Of a stretch of DNA of 64,000 nt, positions 24,438 to 33,734 are shown piece after piece. Position 1 is the stretch's first letter, and each line of letters opens with the position of its first letter. The position numbers and the translations under genes were made by a program. A model generated the notes under the pieces. It did no database searches, was not told where the DNA came from, and saw only the letters and a program-made list of their open reading frames with translations. The stretch comes from Chryseobacterium glaciei (GTDB lineage: Bacteria > Bacteroidota > Bacteroidia > Flavobacteriales > Weeksellaceae): positions 2,180,501 through 2,244,500 of the forward strand of contig NZ_CP015199.1 in the NCBI RefSeq assembly GCF_001648155.1, written 5' to 3'.

Positions 24438-27101
24438 ATGAAAAAATGGGTTAAAAAGTTACTAATTAGCCTCGGGGTTCTGATGGTGATTTTCTTGCTG
24501 GGAAACTTCGGCTTAAATTTTTGGCTTAAAACCCAACTTCCTAATTATATCAAAAAAAATACGGATTATAAGGTTTCCTACAAAACATTAGATGTAGATC
24601 TCGGGACAGGAAATATCCTTTCAACCGGAATTACAATCAACAGTAAAGATCCTCAAAATACAGATGTTATAGGTCTTCAAGGAACGATTGATACCTTAAA
24701 AATCGATCGTTTCGGGATTTACGATGCTATTTTCAATAAGCAAATAAGTTCTTCCGATTTGTTATTAGGAAGTCCTAATTTGAACATAATTCTCGCAAAA
24801 CCGGCTGATAAAAAAACTGGTAAAAAAAAGAATCCTGTATTGTTTGAAAATATCAGGATTAATAATGGAACTATTAATGTTTTCAGAGATACAAAACAAA
24901 AATTTTTATCTGTTCAAAAGCTTGATCTTTTTGTTGAAAATTTACAGATGACAGAAGAATCTGTAGAAAATAAATTACCCGTTGTTTTTGACAAATATCA
25001 TATTAAAGGAGAGAATTTTTTCTTCCGCCCGGATAATGTTTATGCTTTAAAAATCAATAAAATAAAAACAACTAACGGGCAAGTAGCTATAGAGAATTTC
25101 AGACTTATTCCGTTGTTGACGATTAATCAGTTTAAAAGATTTTACCCCAAAAAAGCGAAACTTTTTCAGTTTGATATTCAAAAAATGAATTTCAAGGATA
25201 TTATTTTAAAAAGTAATGTTGTTTCTCTGGCGAATGCGGATTTTCAGAATCCTAAACTTTTAGTTTATACGACCAATACTGTTCCTGTTAAAGTAGAAAA
25301 ACCTCTCAATTTTGAGCTTAATCTTGAAGATATAAAATTAAATAATGCGACCGTAAATGTTGTAAAACCTGATGGAAGCAATCTTTTATCTGCAAAAAAC
25401 CTTAATTTAGATATCAATCAATTAAAGTTTGATAAGGATACAAGAGAAGAGGTAATTCCTGTCGGATACAAGAGTTTTCAGTTCTCTGGAAAAGATATTT
25501 TATACTCAAATCATCAGAATTATGTTGTGGGAAGTATTGCTTTAAATTCTAAAAGTGGAGAGTTAAGAAATATTACAGTGACTCCAAATCCATCAGATCC
25601 GGGGAGACGATCGATGACTTTAAAGGCAAATCTTGCAGCTTTTAATATCAATAAGTTAGAATTTATAGATAAAAAATTAAATCTTGATATAAAAGATGTT
25701 TTGGTTGATAATGTAAACGGAATCATCGTTGCGGGAGAAAATAAAATAAAGAGAACTCCGAAAGAGAATAAGGTTAATTCAATTCTTATCCGGAAATTTT
25801 CTTTTAGAAATTCTAATCTGACTTATGACAAAGGAAATGAACCGCTTGTTTTTAATGATTTGAATGCAACGATTAATGATATTGAAATTAAGTCTAAACG
25901 TAATAATTTAGGACATACTTTTAAAGCAAAAGACTATTTTCTGACAACCAAGAATTTTGTCTACAAAACAAAGTTCTACAACATGAGTGTCGGACTTTTA
26001 AAATTAAATAAAAACAAAGTTCAGATCACCCAATTTGCGATGAAACCTCTCATTTCGAGAGGTCAGTTTATCAAAATGATACCTGTTGAAAGGGATTTAT
26101 ATGATTTGAAGGCCAATCAGATAACAGCTGAAGGAAATTGGGACTTATTTTCTCAAAATAAATTCATCAATGCTTCCAATGTTGTGATCCAATCTGCGGA
26201 TGCCAATATTTTCAGAAGTAAAATTCCTAATGATGATCCGAAAGAAAAACCGTTGTATTCCAGGTTGTTGCGATCTATTAAGATTCCACTGTATGTTAAT
26301 AATTTAGATCTAAAAAACTCAATTTTAGTATACGAAGAAGATACGCCGGAAAGTGCTGGACCAGGGAAATTGACATTCGCCAATTTTAATATGAATGTTA
26401 AAAATTTAAACTCAGCCAAAACAAAAGGAAAACCGACCAAAGTTGATATAAAAATCAATTGTTCGTTTATGAATCTTGCTCCTCTGTCGGTAAATTGGGG
26501 TTTTGATGTTGCGAATCAGAGCGATGTTTTCACGATTTCGGGCAGAGCGGCCAATCTTCCGGCAAATGGAATTAATCCTTTTATCAAACCGTATCTTCAT
26601 GTGATGGCGACTCAAGGGACGATTCAGGAAATGCTTTTTAATTTTAGAGGAAATCCAAGAGGTTTAAATGGAACTTTTAATTTGAAACATAAAGACTTAA
26701 AAATCGCTGTTTTAAATAAAGATAATCAACAGAAAAAAGGAGTTTTAACGGCAATTGCCAATCTTGTTGTGCGTTCGGATTCCGGAAATCTTCCTCAGTC
26801 AGTGGATGTGAAAGATGTAGAAAGAGATCCTACAAAATCGTTCTTTAATCTCTTCTGGAAAGGGATTGAACAAGGTTTGAAGAAAACGCTGATCGGAATA
26901 AACGTTGACAAAACAGAGAAAACGGTAAAAAACGCAGTGGCTTCTGTAAAGGAAATGAAAAAATCTGTGAAAGAATTAAAACAGGATATAAAAGGCTCCG
27001 GAACTAAAAAAGAAGAGCTAAAACCAGCTGAAGAGAAAAAGGAAAAGAAAGGTTTTCTAAAAAATGTCTTTAAGAAAAAAGAAAAACCCGAAACTGAATA
27101 A
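24438..27101 (+). CDS. AsmA-like / DUF748 inner-membrane protein
   Basis: 887 residues. One N-terminal membrane helix (about 9-30, LLISLGVLMVIFLLGNFGLN) precedes a long beta-rich region with AsmA-type features: KTLDVDLGTGNILSTGITI near 50, repeated short beta segments, and NRGxLNGTF-like GNPRGLNGTFNLKHKDLKIAVL near 740. The last 70 residues are strongly Lys/Glu-rich. AsmA-family proteins are thought to bridge the periplasm and move or tune lipids at the outer membrane. The terminator hairpin begins inside the last codons. Confidence 0.78.
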   Translation: MKKWVKKLLISLGVLMVIFLLGNFGLNFWLKTQLPNYIKKNTDYKVSYKTLDVDLGTGNILSTGITINSKDPQNTDVIGLQGTIDTLKIDRFGIYDAIFNKQISSSDLLLGSPNLNIILAKPADKKTGKKKNPVLFENIRINNGTINVFRDTKQKFLSVQKLDLFVENLQMTEESVENKLPVVFDKYHIKGENFFFRPDNVYALKINKIKTTNGQVAIENFRLIPLLTINQFKRFYPKKAKLFQFDIQKMNFKDIILKSNVVSLANADFQNPKLLVYTTNTVPVKVEKPLNFELNLEDIKLNNATVNVVKPDGSNLLSAKNLNLDINQLKFDKDTREEVIPVGYKSFQFSGKDILYSNHQNYVVGSIALNSKSGELRNITVTPNPSDPGRRSMTLKANLAAFNINKLEFIDKKLNLDIKDVLVDNVNGIIVAGENKIKRTPKENKVNSILIRKFSFRNSNLTYDKGNEPLVFNDLNATINDIEIKSKRNNLGHTFKAKDYFLTTKNFVYKTKFYNMSVGLLKLNKNKVQITQFAMKPLISRGQFIKMIPVERDLYDLKANQITAEGNWDLFSQNKFINASNVVIQSADANIFRSKIPNDDPKEKPLYSRLLRSIKIPLYVNNLDLKNSILVYEEDTPESAGPGKLTFANFNMNVKNLNSAKTKGKPTKVDIKINCSFMNLAPLSVNWGFDVANQSDVFTISGRAANLPANGINPFIKPYLHVMATQGTIQEMLFNFRGNPRGLNGTFNLKHKDLKIAVLNKDNQQKKGVLTAIANLVVRSDSGNLPQSVDVKDVERDPTKSFFNLFWKGIEQGLKKTLIGINVDKTEKTVKNAVASVKEMKKSVKELKQDIKGSGTKKEELKPAEEKKEKKGFLKNVFKKKEKPETE

Positions 27102-27111
27102 TTTCGGGTTT
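27084..27111. terminator. Shared bidirectional terminator
   Basis: AAACCCGAAA (27084-27093) pairs with TTTCGGGTTT (27102-27111). It covers the stop codon of the AsmA-like gene and serves the convergent small gene too. Confidence 0.85.
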
Positions 27112-27120
27112 AATATATAT

Positions 27121-27471
27121 TTAAAAATTAAATTCTTCACTTTCCTGAACCGGAATATCTCTCAAAAATTCATCAAACTTTTCTCCGGGATAATTGCTGT
27201 CTGCGCCGTAAGAATCTATGATCATTCCTCGGTTTCCGGCAGCGTCTTTTAGGACATATAAAACGGCATTGTCGTCAGGATTGCTGTCACCCTCAAAACG
27301 GTATGTTTTTAAGATGGTCAAATCGGCAGGCTGATAGTTTTGTTCAGAATTATCAAGCTTCATTTCACAACTGTCATTCATCCTGAATTCCCTGTGTATT
27401 CCTCTCTCAGAGAGCCTTGTCATCACTTGGCTTAAAGTCGTCATTTGATCCATATTGTCTGCGCTATCCAT
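27121..27471 (-). CDS. Conserved small protein of unknown function
   Basis: 116 residues, acidic, no signal peptide. It contains RGIHREFRMNDSCEMKL (about 29-45), QPADLTILKTYRFEGDSNPDD and NRGMIIDSYGADSN. Homologues in Bacteroidetes are often labelled phosphoribosylpyrophosphate synthetase, but no PRPP-binding motif is present here, so I do not use that name. Alternative starts exist at Met 7 and Met 10. Convergent with the AsmA-like gene. Confidence 0.75.
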   Translation of the reverse strand: MDSADNMDQMTTLSQVMTRLSERGIHREFRMNDSCEMKLDNSEQNYQPADLTILKTYRFEGDSNPDDNAVLYVLKDAAGNRGMIIDSYGADSNYPGEKFDEFLRDIPVQESEEFNF

Positions 27472-27644
27472 AATATTATTTTTCTTTATTAATACAATAA
27501 TTAAACCATTAATTTACGAAAAAAGGAATACTGAAGAATTATATTTTGGTTAAAAAAGAAGTTGAATGTTAACAAAATTTATAATTGAAAAAAATAAAAT
27601 AGGTACACTTTTTGCAATATCGTCAGTAATAAATCGGACAAAAT

Positions 27645-27839
27645 ATGAAAAAAGAAGTCGGAGTTTTACTAGCAGGAGGTGTTGGGCTTTTGGCAGTATT
27701 AAGTTTTATAGGCATAAAAAAAGTATTAGATAAAAAAAATAAAAAATACAGTGATTCTTACTCAGACTATCACAGACACTTTGATGCTAAAGATCATGAG
27801 GACGAGTATCACGGAGTAGAATTTTACGCATTGAAGTAG
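27645..27839 (+). CDS. Small single-span membrane protein
   Basis: 64 residues: one hydrophobic helix (about 5-24, VGVLLAGGVGLLAVLSFIGI), then a Lys-rich stretch and an acidic/His-rich tail (HRHFDAKDHEDEYHG). It has a clear ATG and its own terminator 31 bases downstream. No family recognised. Confidence 0.65.
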   Translation: MKKEVGVLLAGGVGLLAVLSFIGIKKVLDKKNKKYSDSYSDYHRHFDAKDHEDEYHGVEFYALK

Positions 27840-27869
27840 TAAAAATATATAAATTATGTTTTTTGATAT

Positions 27870-27899
27870 CCAACACTTTTTTAAGTGTTGGTTTTTTTT
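27870..27899 (+). terminator. Terminator after the small membrane protein gene
   Basis: CCAACACTT pairs with AAGTGTTGG around TTTT, followed by eight T. Confidence 0.92.
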
Positions 27900-27963
27900 G
27901 TGGAAAACTTTAGTGTTAAAACTAATTATTTTTAAGCCATTCCATTTTACATTTACATCAGAA

Positions 27964-29010
27964 ATGCAGAACGAAAATATCATAAAAGGTCAAGGCGCTC
28001 AGCGAAATGTTGTCAATCGTTTCGACCGATATACCTATGAGCCTGATGATGAAGATTTTGAATCTGTAAAAACAACTTTCACGGAAATTTTCCCGAAAAC
28101 GATTGTAAATCAGGTGAAAAGCGAAGATTTACCGATGGAATATTCGATGAATCCTTATCAAGGCTGTGAACACGGATGTTCCTATTGTTTCGCCAGACCT
28201 ACTCATGAATATTGGGGATACAGTGCCGGAATTGATTTTGAAAGAAAGATCATGGTCAAAAAAAATGCCCCAGAATTATTAGAGAAATTTTTCCAAAAAA
28301 GAGGGTATCAACCAGCACCAATTTTGCTTTCAGGAAATACGGATTGCTATCAGCCCGCCGAACGACAATTTGAGATCACGAGAAAGCTACTGCAAGTTTG
28401 TCTTGATTACAGACATCCTGTCAATGTTCTGACAAAAAACGCAATGGTTTTGAGAGATTTAGATATTTTAAAACCGCTTGCTGAACAAAATTTGGTTTCT
28501 GTTTCTTTAAGTATTCCGACAATTAATGAAGATCTTAGAAGAAAAATGGAGCCGAGAACTAGTTCTTCCAAGAATAAATTGAAAGCAATAGAAGTTCTAT
28601 CTGAAAATAAAATTCCTGTGCATGTGATGGTTGCGCCCATAATTCCTGGATTGAATAGTGATGAACCTTTGAATATTTTAAAATCAATTTCAGAAGCTGG
28701 TGCTCAAAGTTTTGGATATACTTTGGTGAGATTAAATGATACGGTTGAACCTGTTTTTATTAAATGGATTGAAACTCAGTTTCCTGATAGAGCACAGAAA
28801 GTTTTAAATCTAATTCGTTCCATGCGAGGCGGGAAATTAGGTGAAAAAAGATATTTTGACCGACAAAGAGGCGATGGAAATATTGCTGAAATGATTCATA
28901 ATACCTTTAAAATAGGAAGAAAGAAGTTCTTTGATGGCAAAGAATTTCCAAAATTGACAACCGCGAATTTCACAGGAGCGAAAGATCAGCAATTAAGATT
29001 GTTTGATTGA
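27964..29010 (+). CDS. PA0069-type radical SAM protein
   Basis: 348 residues from ATG 27964. The frame is open upstream but would cross the terminator at 27870, so this start is chosen. The iron-sulfur motif CEHGCSYCFARPTHEY (CxxxCxxC, near 69) and LLSGNTDCYQPAERQFEITR belong to the PA0069 / spore photolyase-like subfamily. It cleaves S-adenosylmethionine with a [4Fe-4S] cluster; the substrate is unknown. The C-terminal FDRQRGDGNIAEMI is family typical. Confidence 0.87.
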   Translation: MQNENIIKGQGAQRNVVNRFDRYTYEPDDEDFESVKTTFTEIFPKTIVNQVKSEDLPMEYSMNPYQGCEHGCSYCFARPTHEYWGYSAGIDFERKIMVKKNAPELLEKFFQKRGYQPAPILLSGNTDCYQPAERQFEITRKLLQVCLDYRHPVNVLTKNAMVLRDLDILKPLAEQNLVSVSLSIPTINEDLRRKMEPRTSSSKNKLKAIEVLSENKIPVHVMVAPIIPGLNSDEPLNILKSISEAGAQSFGYTLVRLNDTVEPVFIKWIETQFPDRAQKVLNLIRSMRGGKLGEKRYFDRQRGDGNIAEMIHNTFKIGRKKFFDGKEFPKLTTANFTGAKDQQLRLFD

Positions 29011-29021
29011 TTTTTTTATCC

Positions 29022-29091
29022 CACAGATTACACGGATTTTCACAGATTGTTGTGTTTATTTGTGGAAAATATTTGTGCTATTAGTGTTTAG
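29022..29091 (+). repeat. CACAGAT / TTTGTG dispersed repeat
   Basis: CCCACAGATTACACGGATTT is followed by TCACAGATTGTTGTGTTT and TTAGTGTTTAG. The same word order, in reverse complement, is present twice in 10135-10365. Confidence 0.7.
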
Positions 29092-29102
29092 ATAATCAAA
29101 AC

Positions 29103-29129
29103 AAAAAACCGCTCCAAAAGGAACGGTTT
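29103..29129 (-). terminator. Terminator after the GG-leader peptide gene
   Basis: Minus-strand stem AAACCGTTCC with GGAGCGGTTT (one G-U) and T-run; 26 bases beyond the stop of 29155-29316. Confidence 0.75.
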
Positions 29130-29154
29130 TCTTATAAATGTTTTAGAATTTCAA

Positions 29155-29316
29155 TTAGATTGAATCATCCGGACATGTAAATTTATCGCTGCAAGTTGCA
29201 CAAATTACAACTCCATTGCAGTAATACATACAAAATTCGGGTTCCGGAAGTTTAATTCCTCCTGCTCCAGCAATACTTTTTAATTGGCCTTTACTTAGTT
29301 TTTTTAAATTTTTCAT
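29155..29316 (-). CDS. Bacteriocin-like GG-leader Cys-rich peptide
   Basis: 53 residues, beginning MKNLKKLSKGQLKSIAGAGG, a double-glycine type leader, then a core with five cysteines (FCMYYCNGVVICATCSD, FTCPDD). It closely parallels the peptide at 53334-53519. Such short proteins are frequent in Chryseobacterium and are usually named bacteriocin-like; export and cleavage by a C39 peptidase transporter is expected for the leader type. No such transporter is in the window. It has its own terminator. Confidence 0.75.
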   Translation of the reverse strand: MKNLKKLSKGQLKSIAGAGGIKLPEPEFCMYYCNGVVICATCSDKFTCPDDSI

Positions 29317-29388
29317 ATTGTTTTAATTAAAAATTTGATAGTAAAGTAAAGATAATTAAAAAATCATTAACTAAATACAGTGTGGTAG

Positions 29389-30339
29389 TTATTTTTTTAT
29401 TAAACCTAATTCAATTAATCTTTCATGTAAAAAGTCTCCTGCTGTTGTATCTTCATATAACTTTGGATGGTCTTCGTCAACACAGTTTTCAAGAGCATTT
29501 AATGACATTCCGCTTACGGGATGCATAAAGAAAGGAATTGAATATCTTGAAGTTCCCCACAATTCTCTTGGCGGGTTTACCACTCTGTGAATCGTAGATT
29601 TCAACTTATTGTTGGTGTGTCTCGACAACATATCTCCAACGTTGATTACCAATTCGTCCGGTTCTGCAATCGCGTCGATCCAATCACCGTTGTGGTTTTG
29701 AACTTGAAGTCCTTTTCCTTGAGATCCCATCAAAAGAGTAATCAGGTTGATGTCTCCATGAGCAGCTGCTCTTACCGCATCATCAGGTTCCTGAGTGATT
29801 GGCGGATAGTGAATTGGTCTCAAAATAGAGTTTCCTTCTGCGATTTTGTCGTCAAAATAAAACTCATCAAGATCAAGATACAATGCCAGCGCCTGCAAAA
29901 CAGATTTTCCTGTTTTTTCAAGCATTTGGTAGGTTTCTTTACCAACTTCATTGAATTTTGGAAGTTCGTCAACGATCACATTATCAGGATATTCTTTCTT
30001 GTATTTTGAATCATCAGACACATATTGTCCGAAATGCCAAAATTCTTTCAAGTCTCCTTTTTTGAAACCTTTTGCAGTTTCTTTACCGAATCCGACATAG
30101 CCTCTCTGGCCACCGATTCCTGGAATTTCATACTGTTGTTTTGTTTCTGTGGGAAGTTCAAAAAAGTTTTTCACTTCGCCGTACAGATCTTCTACTAATT
30201 GGTCATTAAGAAAGTGCCCTTTTAAGGCAACAAAACCAATTTCTTCGTAAGCTTTTCCGATTTCATTTACAAATTTCTGTTTGCGTTCCGGGTCACCCGA
30301 AAGGAAATCACGCAGGTCTACACTAGGTATTTTATCCAT
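29389..30339 (-). CDS. 2-oxoglutarate/Fe(II)-type oxygenase (isopenicillin N synthase-like)
   Basis: 316 residues from ATG 30337-30339 (MDKIPSVDLRDFLSGDPERK). The DIOX_N region is followed by the 2OG-FeII_Oxy core. The iron ligands are in HGDINLITLL (HxD) and TIHRVVNPP (distal H), with RYSIPFF supplying the RxS that binds the co-substrate. RPIHYPPI is family typical. The substrate is unknown. A candidate promoter TAATTTTG sits at 30361-30368, divergent from menD. Confidence 0.87.
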   Translation of the reverse strand: MDKIPSVDLRDFLSGDPERKQKFVNEIGKAYEEIGFVALKGHFLNDQLVEDLYGEVKNFFELPTETKQQYEIPGIGGQRGYVGFGKETAKGFKKGDLKEFWHFGQYVSDDSKYKKEYPDNVIVDELPKFNEVGKETYQMLEKTGKSVLQALALYLDLDEFYFDDKIAEGNSILRPIHYPPITQEPDDAVRAAAHGDINLITLLMGSQGKGLQVQNHNGDWIDAIAEPDELVINVGDMLSRHTNNKLKSTIHRVVNPPRELWGTSRYSIPFFMHPVSGMSLNALENCVDEDHPKLYEDTTAGDFLHERLIELGLIKK

Positions 30340-30360
30340 TTTTAGAAATTTAACGTGGTG

Positions 30361-30421
30361 CAAAATTACATCTTTTTTGAATTAAATTTTTTTAGAATTA
30401 AGGATTTATAAGTTAAATTTG
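30361..30421. promoter_or_regulatory. Divergent -7 boxes for the oxygenase and menD
   Basis: Minus-strand TAATTTTG (30361-30368) faces the oxygenase. Plus-strand TAAATTTG (30414-30421) ends five bases before the menD ATG, which would give a nearly leaderless mRNA. Confidence 0.5.
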
Positions 30422-30426
30422 TACTT

Positions 30427-32103
30427 ATGAAAAAATATTCTTCTAAGAGAAGTATCCAAATACTTGCGCATCTTCTTCAGCAGTACGGAATTTTAGATAT
30501 TGTTATTTCACCGGGGTCCAGAAATGCTCCGTTAGCGATTCATTTTTCGGAAGTGGATGGCTTCAATTGTTTCAGTATTGTGGATGAAAGAAGTGCGGCT
30601 TTTGTAGGAATCGGAATGGCGAAAAGCGAGAAGAGACCTGTTGCAATTACCTGTACAAGTGGTTCTGCGGTAGCTAATTATTACCCTGCAGTTACAGAAG
30701 CATTTTATCAGAATGTTCCTCTTTTAATTTTAAGTGCGGATAGACCAACAGATTATGTAGATATTTTTGATGGACAGACAATCAGACAGAATAATATTTT
30801 TCATCAGCATTCTTATGGCGATTTCGAACTTTTAGAAGACAGTAAGGAAAACGCGGAAGAAATTAATTTTGACATTATTAAAAAAGCGATCGAGCTTTGT
30901 TTTGAAAAACAAGGCCCAGTTCATATTAATATTCCTTTGGAAGAACCTTTGTATGAATTGGTTTCTGAGCTTCCGACTTTTCCTACGGTTGAGAAAACAA
31001 TTAAGCATAAAGAATACGAAATTCCTTCCAACTTAGTTGCAGACTGGAATACTTCACAAAGGATTCTTCTTTTGGTTGGAACAAGAGATTATAGCCCAGA
31101 ATTGGAAAATCAACTTTCTCAATTGGTTAAAAATCATTCTGTTGTGGTTTTAAGTGAGGTGAATTCTAATTTGCATCACGAGAAATTCTTCAAACATATT
31201 GATCGATATATTTACAACTTCACGGAAGAAGATTATAAAACATATGCTCCGGATCTGTTAATAACGATCGGGCAGAATGTTGTTTCTAAAAAAGTAAAAC
31301 AGTTTTTAAGAAGTGCCCGACCAAAACAGCATTGGCATTTGGATGAAGTTTGGCAGCCGGATACTTATTTTTCTTTAACGGAGAAAATAGAAATGAAACC
31401 TGAATTGTTCTTTTCTAAATTATTGAAATTCATTAGTCTAGAACCAAAACCATATTTTAATCTTTGGGATGTTTTAAGAGATAAAAAGGATGCAAAACAC
31501 CTTAAATTTCTAAATATGGTGGAATTCTCTGATTTTTATTTCTTTAATAAAGCTTCCCAGACTGTTCCTGAAAACTATAATATTCATGTCAGCAACAGTT
31601 CGGCGATCAGATATGCTCAGCTTTTTGACTTTGGAAAGAGAAAAATCTATTGCAACAGAGGAACAAGCGGAATCGACGGTTCTACATCTACAGCAATGGG
31701 GTTTGCCATTAAAAATGCTAATCCAACCTTATTGATTACGGGAGATTTGAGTTTCTTTTATGATATCAACGGGCTTTGGAATCAATATATTCCGCCTTTT
31801 GTAAGAATTATGATCTTCAATAATGGTGAAGGAAATATCTTTAAAATTATTCCGGGACCTGGAAATGCCAACCCGAATACTTTAGACGAATTTATCGCTA
31901 CAAAACACAAGAAAAACGCTGAACATCTTGCCAAGCATTTCGGGTTTTCTTACACAAGAGTGGAAGATGAGCCGACGCTTGACCGTGTTTTAGATAATTT
32001 CTTCAAGCCGGAGGCACAGCCTAAAATACTGGAAGTGAATACTCACGGTAAAAATAGTGCTGATGTTTTAAAGGCTTATTTCAATTTCATGAAAGAGAAT
32101 TAA
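30427..32103 (+). CDS. menD: MenD, SEPHCHC synthase of menaquinone synthesis
   Basis: 558 residues. It joins isochorismate and 2-oxoglutarate using thiamine diphosphate. Visible are SPGSRNAPL near residue 25, VDERSAAFVGIGMAKS near 49, TSGSAVANYYPAVTEA, SADRPTDYVDIFDGQTIRQ and the ThDP/Mg motif GDLSFFYDINGLWN (near 437). The stop overlaps the convergent pabC-like gene by four bases. Menaquinone is the usual respiratory quinone of Flavobacteriia. Confidence 0.97.
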   Translation: MKKYSSKRSIQILAHLLQQYGILDIVISPGSRNAPLAIHFSEVDGFNCFSIVDERSAAFVGIGMAKSEKRPVAITCTSGSAVANYYPAVTEAFYQNVPLLILSADRPTDYVDIFDGQTIRQNNIFHQHSYGDFELLEDSKENAEEINFDIIKKAIELCFEKQGPVHINIPLEEPLYELVSELPTFPTVEKTIKHKEYEIPSNLVADWNTSQRILLLVGTRDYSPELENQLSQLVKNHSVVVLSEVNSNLHHEKFFKHIDRYIYNFTEEDYKTYAPDLLITIGQNVVSKKVKQFLRSARPKQHWHLDEVWQPDTYFSLTEKIEMKPELFFSKLLKFISLEPKPYFNLWDVLRDKKDAKHLKFLNMVEFSDFYFFNKASQTVPENYNIHVSNSSAIRYAQLFDFGKRKIYCNRGTSGIDGSTSTAMGFAIKNANPTLLITGDLSFFYDINGLWNQYIPPFVRIMIFNNGEGNIFKIIPGPGNANPNTLDEFIATKHKKNAEHLAKHFGFSYTRVEDEPTLDRVLDNFFKPEAQPKILEVNTHGKNSADVLKAYFNFMKEN

Positions 32104-32726
32104 AGATCCAAATATTCTTCATTACCCGGTAGATTGATAATTCGGTCTATTGGGTAAATGAACATATCATCAAAATCATTCATCGCATTAATCAATTGAA
32201 AATGTGAGAATTGCTTTATGTTTTGTAAAGTGATCTCGGTTTCCTTAATTTTCTTCTGCTTTAAAAGATTTTGTCTTTGAACGCCATTCAAAAGATACGT
32301 TGTCGGAGTGAACCAATCTTTACCTTTTTGAAATAAAAGATTAGAAAATGAAGTATCTGTGATATGATTATTTTTTACAATAATAATTTCCTCAGCTTTG
32401 GATTTCATTTTCATTTTTTCTAACTCTTTTCGGTCTTCAAATTTGAAAGAATAATCGAAACTATTATTTTCAACTAATTGAAAATCTTGTATTTCAGGAA
32501 TTGCATAAGGAATCATTTGAGTACGGATCTTTTTGTCCAAATCATAAGAAATTCTTAGTTTGTACATTCCGTCTTCATCATGTTCCAGATGTTTAAAAAT
32601 TTTAGCCAAATCAATTGAGCCTTCTTTCCCGAAATGGGCAAAGGTTTGATTAACACGCTTTTGGTGAAGATCTAACAAGAAAATTTCCTGATCTTCTACT
32701 TTAATACTTTCAATGAATTGGGACAT
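32100..32726 (-). CDS. Aminotransferase class IV, probable 4-amino-4-deoxychorismate lyase
   Basis: 208 residues, short for the family (PabC of E. coli has 269), as in many Bacteroidetes. Present are LDLHQKRVNQTFAHFG near 19, the PLP-region EEIIIVKNNHITDTSFSNLLF near 133 and WFTPTTYLLNGVQRQNLL. It would release pyruvate from aminodeoxychorismate to give 4-aminobenzoate for folate. It overlaps the upstream pabB-like gene by 17 bases, which fixes the pathway assignment. Confidence 0.82.
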   Translation of the reverse strand: MSQFIESIKVEDQEIFLLDLHQKRVNQTFAHFGKEGSIDLAKIFKHLEHDEDGMYKLRISYDLDKKIRTQMIPYAIPEIQDFQLVENNSFDYSFKFEDRKELEKMKMKSKAEEIIIVKNNHITDTSFSNLLFQKGKDWFTPTTYLLNGVQRQNLLKQKKIKETEITLQNIKQFSHFQLINAMNDFDDMFIYPIDRIINLPGNEEYLDL

Positions 32727-33687
32727 AGATTTTATTTTTCATTTCCTGATACTCGTCTTCTAATTTACTCATGTGCGTTATTCCGCCACCGCTCTTGAAA
32801 TACAATGTACCATTTTCTTTTTCAATAAAACGGATCATTATGCAGCTGTCGAGATTTTCACCATCAAACCAACCGCAGACTCCAGTGTAATAACCTCTGT
32901 CATATCCTTCTGCTTCGAGGGTTATTTCCAAGGTTTTTGGCTTTGGAGCTCCTAAAATAGATCCTGCTGGAAGCAGTTTTTTCATAATACTTCCTACTTT
33001 TCCATCAAATTCAGGCTTTAAATTCCCTGAAATCTCTGAACTCATGGCATACAAATCTTTTTGCTGAGTTTTGATGAAATCAATGTGCTGAAATTTATCA
33101 ACTTTTACATCGTCTGCAACCATGCTAAGGTCATTTCGAAGCAAATCTACAACGGTGTAATGCTCGGCTTTTTCTTTTTTATCGTTCTTAAGGATTTCTG
33201 CTGCGTTTTCTAAAGCCGCATCAATAGTACCTTTCATGGGATAAGTGAGAATTTTTCCGTCAATGATCTTCACAAAAGTTTCAGGAGAAAAAAATACAAA
33301 AAAATCTTTATAAAAAACCTTGTATTTTGCATTTGAATGATAGAAAATTTCTTCGAGTGTTAAATTCGTCTCAATTTTGGTTTTTCTAGTATAATTTACC
33401 AGATAAGAATTTCCTAAACGAATATTTTTCTGAACTTTATCAAATCCTGATTTAAAACTTTCTAAAGTTTCAGGATAAGATTTCCATTCAATTTTTTTAT
33501 CTAATTCGTGTGTTGGTTTTGAGGTTGAAAACAATTGAAAATCAACTAATAAACCTGATTTTTCAATCTCATTTTCTTTATAAATTTCAACATTATCCAA
33601 AAGGAAGTCGATAACAAAAAAATAGGGAACCTTCTGGAGAGAAAGTTCGTCCATTTCCATAAATTTTTGATGATTCACTGAAAACAT
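32710..33687 (-). CDS. pabB: Aminodeoxychorismate synthase component I-like (chorismate-binding)
   Basis: 325 residues, lacking the N-terminal third of full-length PabB/TrpE. The chorismate-binding core is present: FVFFSPETFVKI near 131, YPMKGTIDA, the AEHYTVVDLLRNDLSMVADD segment, GSILGAPKPKTLE and GYDRGYYTGVCGWFDG. The Lys in PMKGT marks PabB (it forms the covalent intermediate) rather than TrpE. Met 1 or Met 10 could be the start. No glutamine amidotransferase partner (PabA) is adjacent. The -7 box TACTTTTG lies four bases before ATG 33687. Confidence 0.88.
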   Translation of the reverse strand: MFSVNHQKFMEMDELSLQKVPYFFVIDFLLDNVEIYKENEIEKSGLLVDFQLFSTSKPTHELDKKIEWKSYPETLESFKSGFDKVQKNIRLGNSYLVNYTRKTKIETNLTLEEIFYHSNAKYKVFYKDFFVFFSPETFVKIIDGKILTYPMKGTIDAALENAAEILKNDKKEKAEHYTVVDLLRNDLSMVADDVKVDKFQHIDFIKTQQKDLYAMSSEISGNLKPEFDGKVGSIMKKLLPAGSILGAPKPKTLEITLEAEGYDRGYYTGVCGWFDGENLDSCIMIRFIEKENGTLYFKSGGGITHMSKLEDEYQEMKNKIYVPIH

Positions 33688-33691
33688 TCGA

Positions 33692-33719
33692 CAAAAGTAC
33701 TTATTGATGTTTACTTTTG
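33692..33719. promoter_or_regulatory. Mirror-image divergent promoters
   Basis: CAAAAGTA (33692-33699) and TACTTTTG (33712-33719) are exact inverted copies, each matching TAnnTTTG on its own strand. They face pabB (minus) and the membrane protein gene (plus). Confidence 0.6.
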
Positions 33720-33734
33720 CACAAAATATTTTTA

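Noticed and set aside
27121..27471. Phosphoribosylpyrophosphate synthetase
   Set aside because: Too short and without any PRPP synthase motif; the name is a common mislabel.
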